Below are positions 63,009 to 64,000 of a stretch of 64,000 nucleotides of DNA, one piece after another. The stretch spans positions 1,970,001-2,034,000 of the forward strand of contig NZ_CP150207.1 in the NCBI RefSeq assembly GCF_037969765.1. Direction: 5' to 3'. Every line of letters begins with the position of its first letter. The first letter of the stretch is position 1. The notes below the pieces were generated by a model that had not been told where the DNA came from, ran no database searches, and worked only from the letters and a program-made list of their open reading frames with translations. The DNA comes from Paenibacillus sp. FSL W8-0186 (GTDB lineage: Bacteria; Bacillota; Bacilli; Paenibacillales; Paenibacillaceae). Both the position numbers and the translations under genes were made by a program.

Positions 63009-63105
63009 ATCGGGGATCTATCAAAGCATAGAAACATCAAAATATCGTGGTATCCAGCTATTCCGGCATTGGTACTAAGGGAATGCAATTTGAGGGGTGT
63101 AAGCT

Positions 63106-64000
63106 ATGGCAGCAAGCAAAATTTTAGTTATAGGCAGTATTAATATGGACTTGGTGTTACGAGTGCCATATATTCCGCAGGTGGGCGAAACCTTGCTTGG
63201 CAGCTCTGTCGAACGGGTGCCCGGCGGAAAGGGGGCCAACCAGGCGGTAACCGCAGCAAAATTAGGGGCTGACGTCTCCATGTTGGGCAAGGTCGGTGGG
63301 GATGAATTCGGCGGCCCGCTTATGGACAATCTGAGACAGGCAGGCGTAAACACAGATCATATCGATCTTGTAACTGCGGCATCCTCGGGGCTCGCTGTCA
63401 TTCAAGTCAATGATGAGGGAGATAACAGCATCGTTGTGATGCCGGGCGCCAATGACCTTTGCCATCGAGATTACGTGGCGGCGCATGAGAGCTTAATCAA
63501 GGAAGCCGACATCGTTATTTTACAAATGGAAATTCCCTATGAGGCGGTCTACGAGGCTGTAGATCTGGCAAGCAAGCATAGTAAAACGATCATAGTAAAT
63601 CCGGCCCCTGCACCAGACTCCATTCCTGATGAGGTGCTTGGCAAATTGGATTATTTGATTCCCAACGAGACTGAACTGGAGAAGCTTAGCGGACAGACCG
63701 TCAATTCTATAGCTTCCGCAGAGAACGCGGCTAAAGTGCTGCTAGCCAAAGGAGTGAGCAGCCTTATCGTTACGCTTGGCAGCAACGGATCCCTGTACGT
63801 GGATGCGAATGAGACGTTTCATGTCCCGGCAAGAGTGGTGAAAGCTGTGGATACAACGGCGGCCGGCGACTCGTTTGTGGCAGCCTTTGCCGTCAGCTTG
63901 TCTGAGGGGAAGAGCGTGCAGGCGGCCATTTCCTTCGCTACGAAAGTATCGTCGATCGTCGTAACCAAGGCCGGCGCGCAGACATCGATTCCAGAGCGGA
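63106..64000 (+). CDS. rbsK: Ribokinase (3' end outside window)
   Basis: The visible 298 residues begin AASKILVIGSINMDLVLRVPYIPQVGET and have GGKGANQAVTAAKLGA, PAPAP, IPNETEL and the catalytic DTTAAGDSF (Asp as base). This is the PfkB family, ribokinase type. It phosphorylates ribose at O5. GAGGGGTG precedes the ATG. The frame is open to the window end; only the last few residues are missing by family length. Confidence 0.93.
   Translation, partial: MAASKILVIGSINMDLVLRVPYIPQVGETLLGSSVERVPGGKGANQAVTAAKLGADVSMLGKVGGDEFGGPLMDNLRQAGVNTDHIDLVTAASSGLAVIQVNDEGDNSIVVMPGANDLCHRDYVAAHESLIKEADIVILQMEIPYEAVYEAVDLASKHSKTIIVNPAPAPDSIPDEVLGKLDYLIPNETELEKLSGQTVNSIASAENAAKVLLAKGVSSLIVTLGSNGSLYVDANETFHVPARVVKAVDTTAAGDSFVAAFAVSLSEGKSVQAAISFATKVSSIVVTKAGAQTSIPER

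Overview
This 64 kb window looks like chromosomal DNA from a Paenibacillus-type endospore-forming member of the Bacillota. Support comes from an alpha/beta-type small acid-soluble spore protein, NrdR, two T-box leaders, strong AGGAGG ribosome binding sites, frequent TTG/GTG starts, a MalT-like LuxR regulator, GH10 and GH43 polysaccharide enzymes, and many small Bacillales DUF families (DUF2935, DUF4386, DUF998, DUF4180, DUF2306, DUF1697). The genus is inferred from gene content only.

Layout. 0-5.4 kb: end of a lytic transglycosylase gene, a spore protein, nrdR, and a pstSCAB phosphate-uptake operon behind a PhoP-box-like promoter. 5.5-14.5 kb: a Pro/Gly/Tyr-rich protein, a DedA protein, a SWIM/SNF2 helicase, a long-type 2-isopropylmalate synthase with a T-box leader, and a secreted DGGY-repeat protein. 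14.6-28.2 kb: an accessory region between tRNA-Ala(GGC) and a decayed second copy of that tRNA's 3' end. It holds two paralogs of a nuclease-like/winged-helix protein, stress enzymes and their regulators, and several broken genes, including a two-component operon scrambled by an internal inversion. 28.4-35 kb: an EamA transporter, DUF2306 and DJ-1 proteins, an intact two-component pair, and an Rrf2 regulator with a flavoprotein. 35-39 kb: an azole-forming (TOMM) modification operon with no evident substrate gene beside it. 39-50 kb: GH43, a decayed third nuclease-like paralog, a hydrolase plus two-component system, paired SMR transporters with a TetR regulator, an SDR, a phosphotransferase and a low-molecular-weight phosphatase. 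50.3-51.6 kb: non-coding DNA dominated by fourteen 52-bp tandem repeats. 51.6-64 kb: an SGNH hydrolase, a quinone/electrophile-resistance operon under a MarR/MhqR-type regulator, oxalate decarboxylase, a GH10 xylanase with a cre-like site, a second leuA of the usual bacterial type under its own Leu-type T-box, and the start of ribokinase.

Main result. The two nuclease-like/winged-helix genes (15253-15972 and 27381-28037, both minus strand) share more than protein similarity. Each has a promoter, then a leader terminator just before the start codon. Each has, at or just past its 3' end, a 182-bp element of four 25-bp repeats ordered direct, direct, inverted, inverted. The spacings (50/82/50 bp) are identical at both loci although the linkers differ and the repeat core has changed from GGAACT to GAATCT. 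Both lie next to tRNA-Ala 3'-end sequence. I propose a gene-plus-cognate-repeat module, similar in logic to REP/RAYT systems but built on a PD-(D/E)XK-like protein. Function is not shown.
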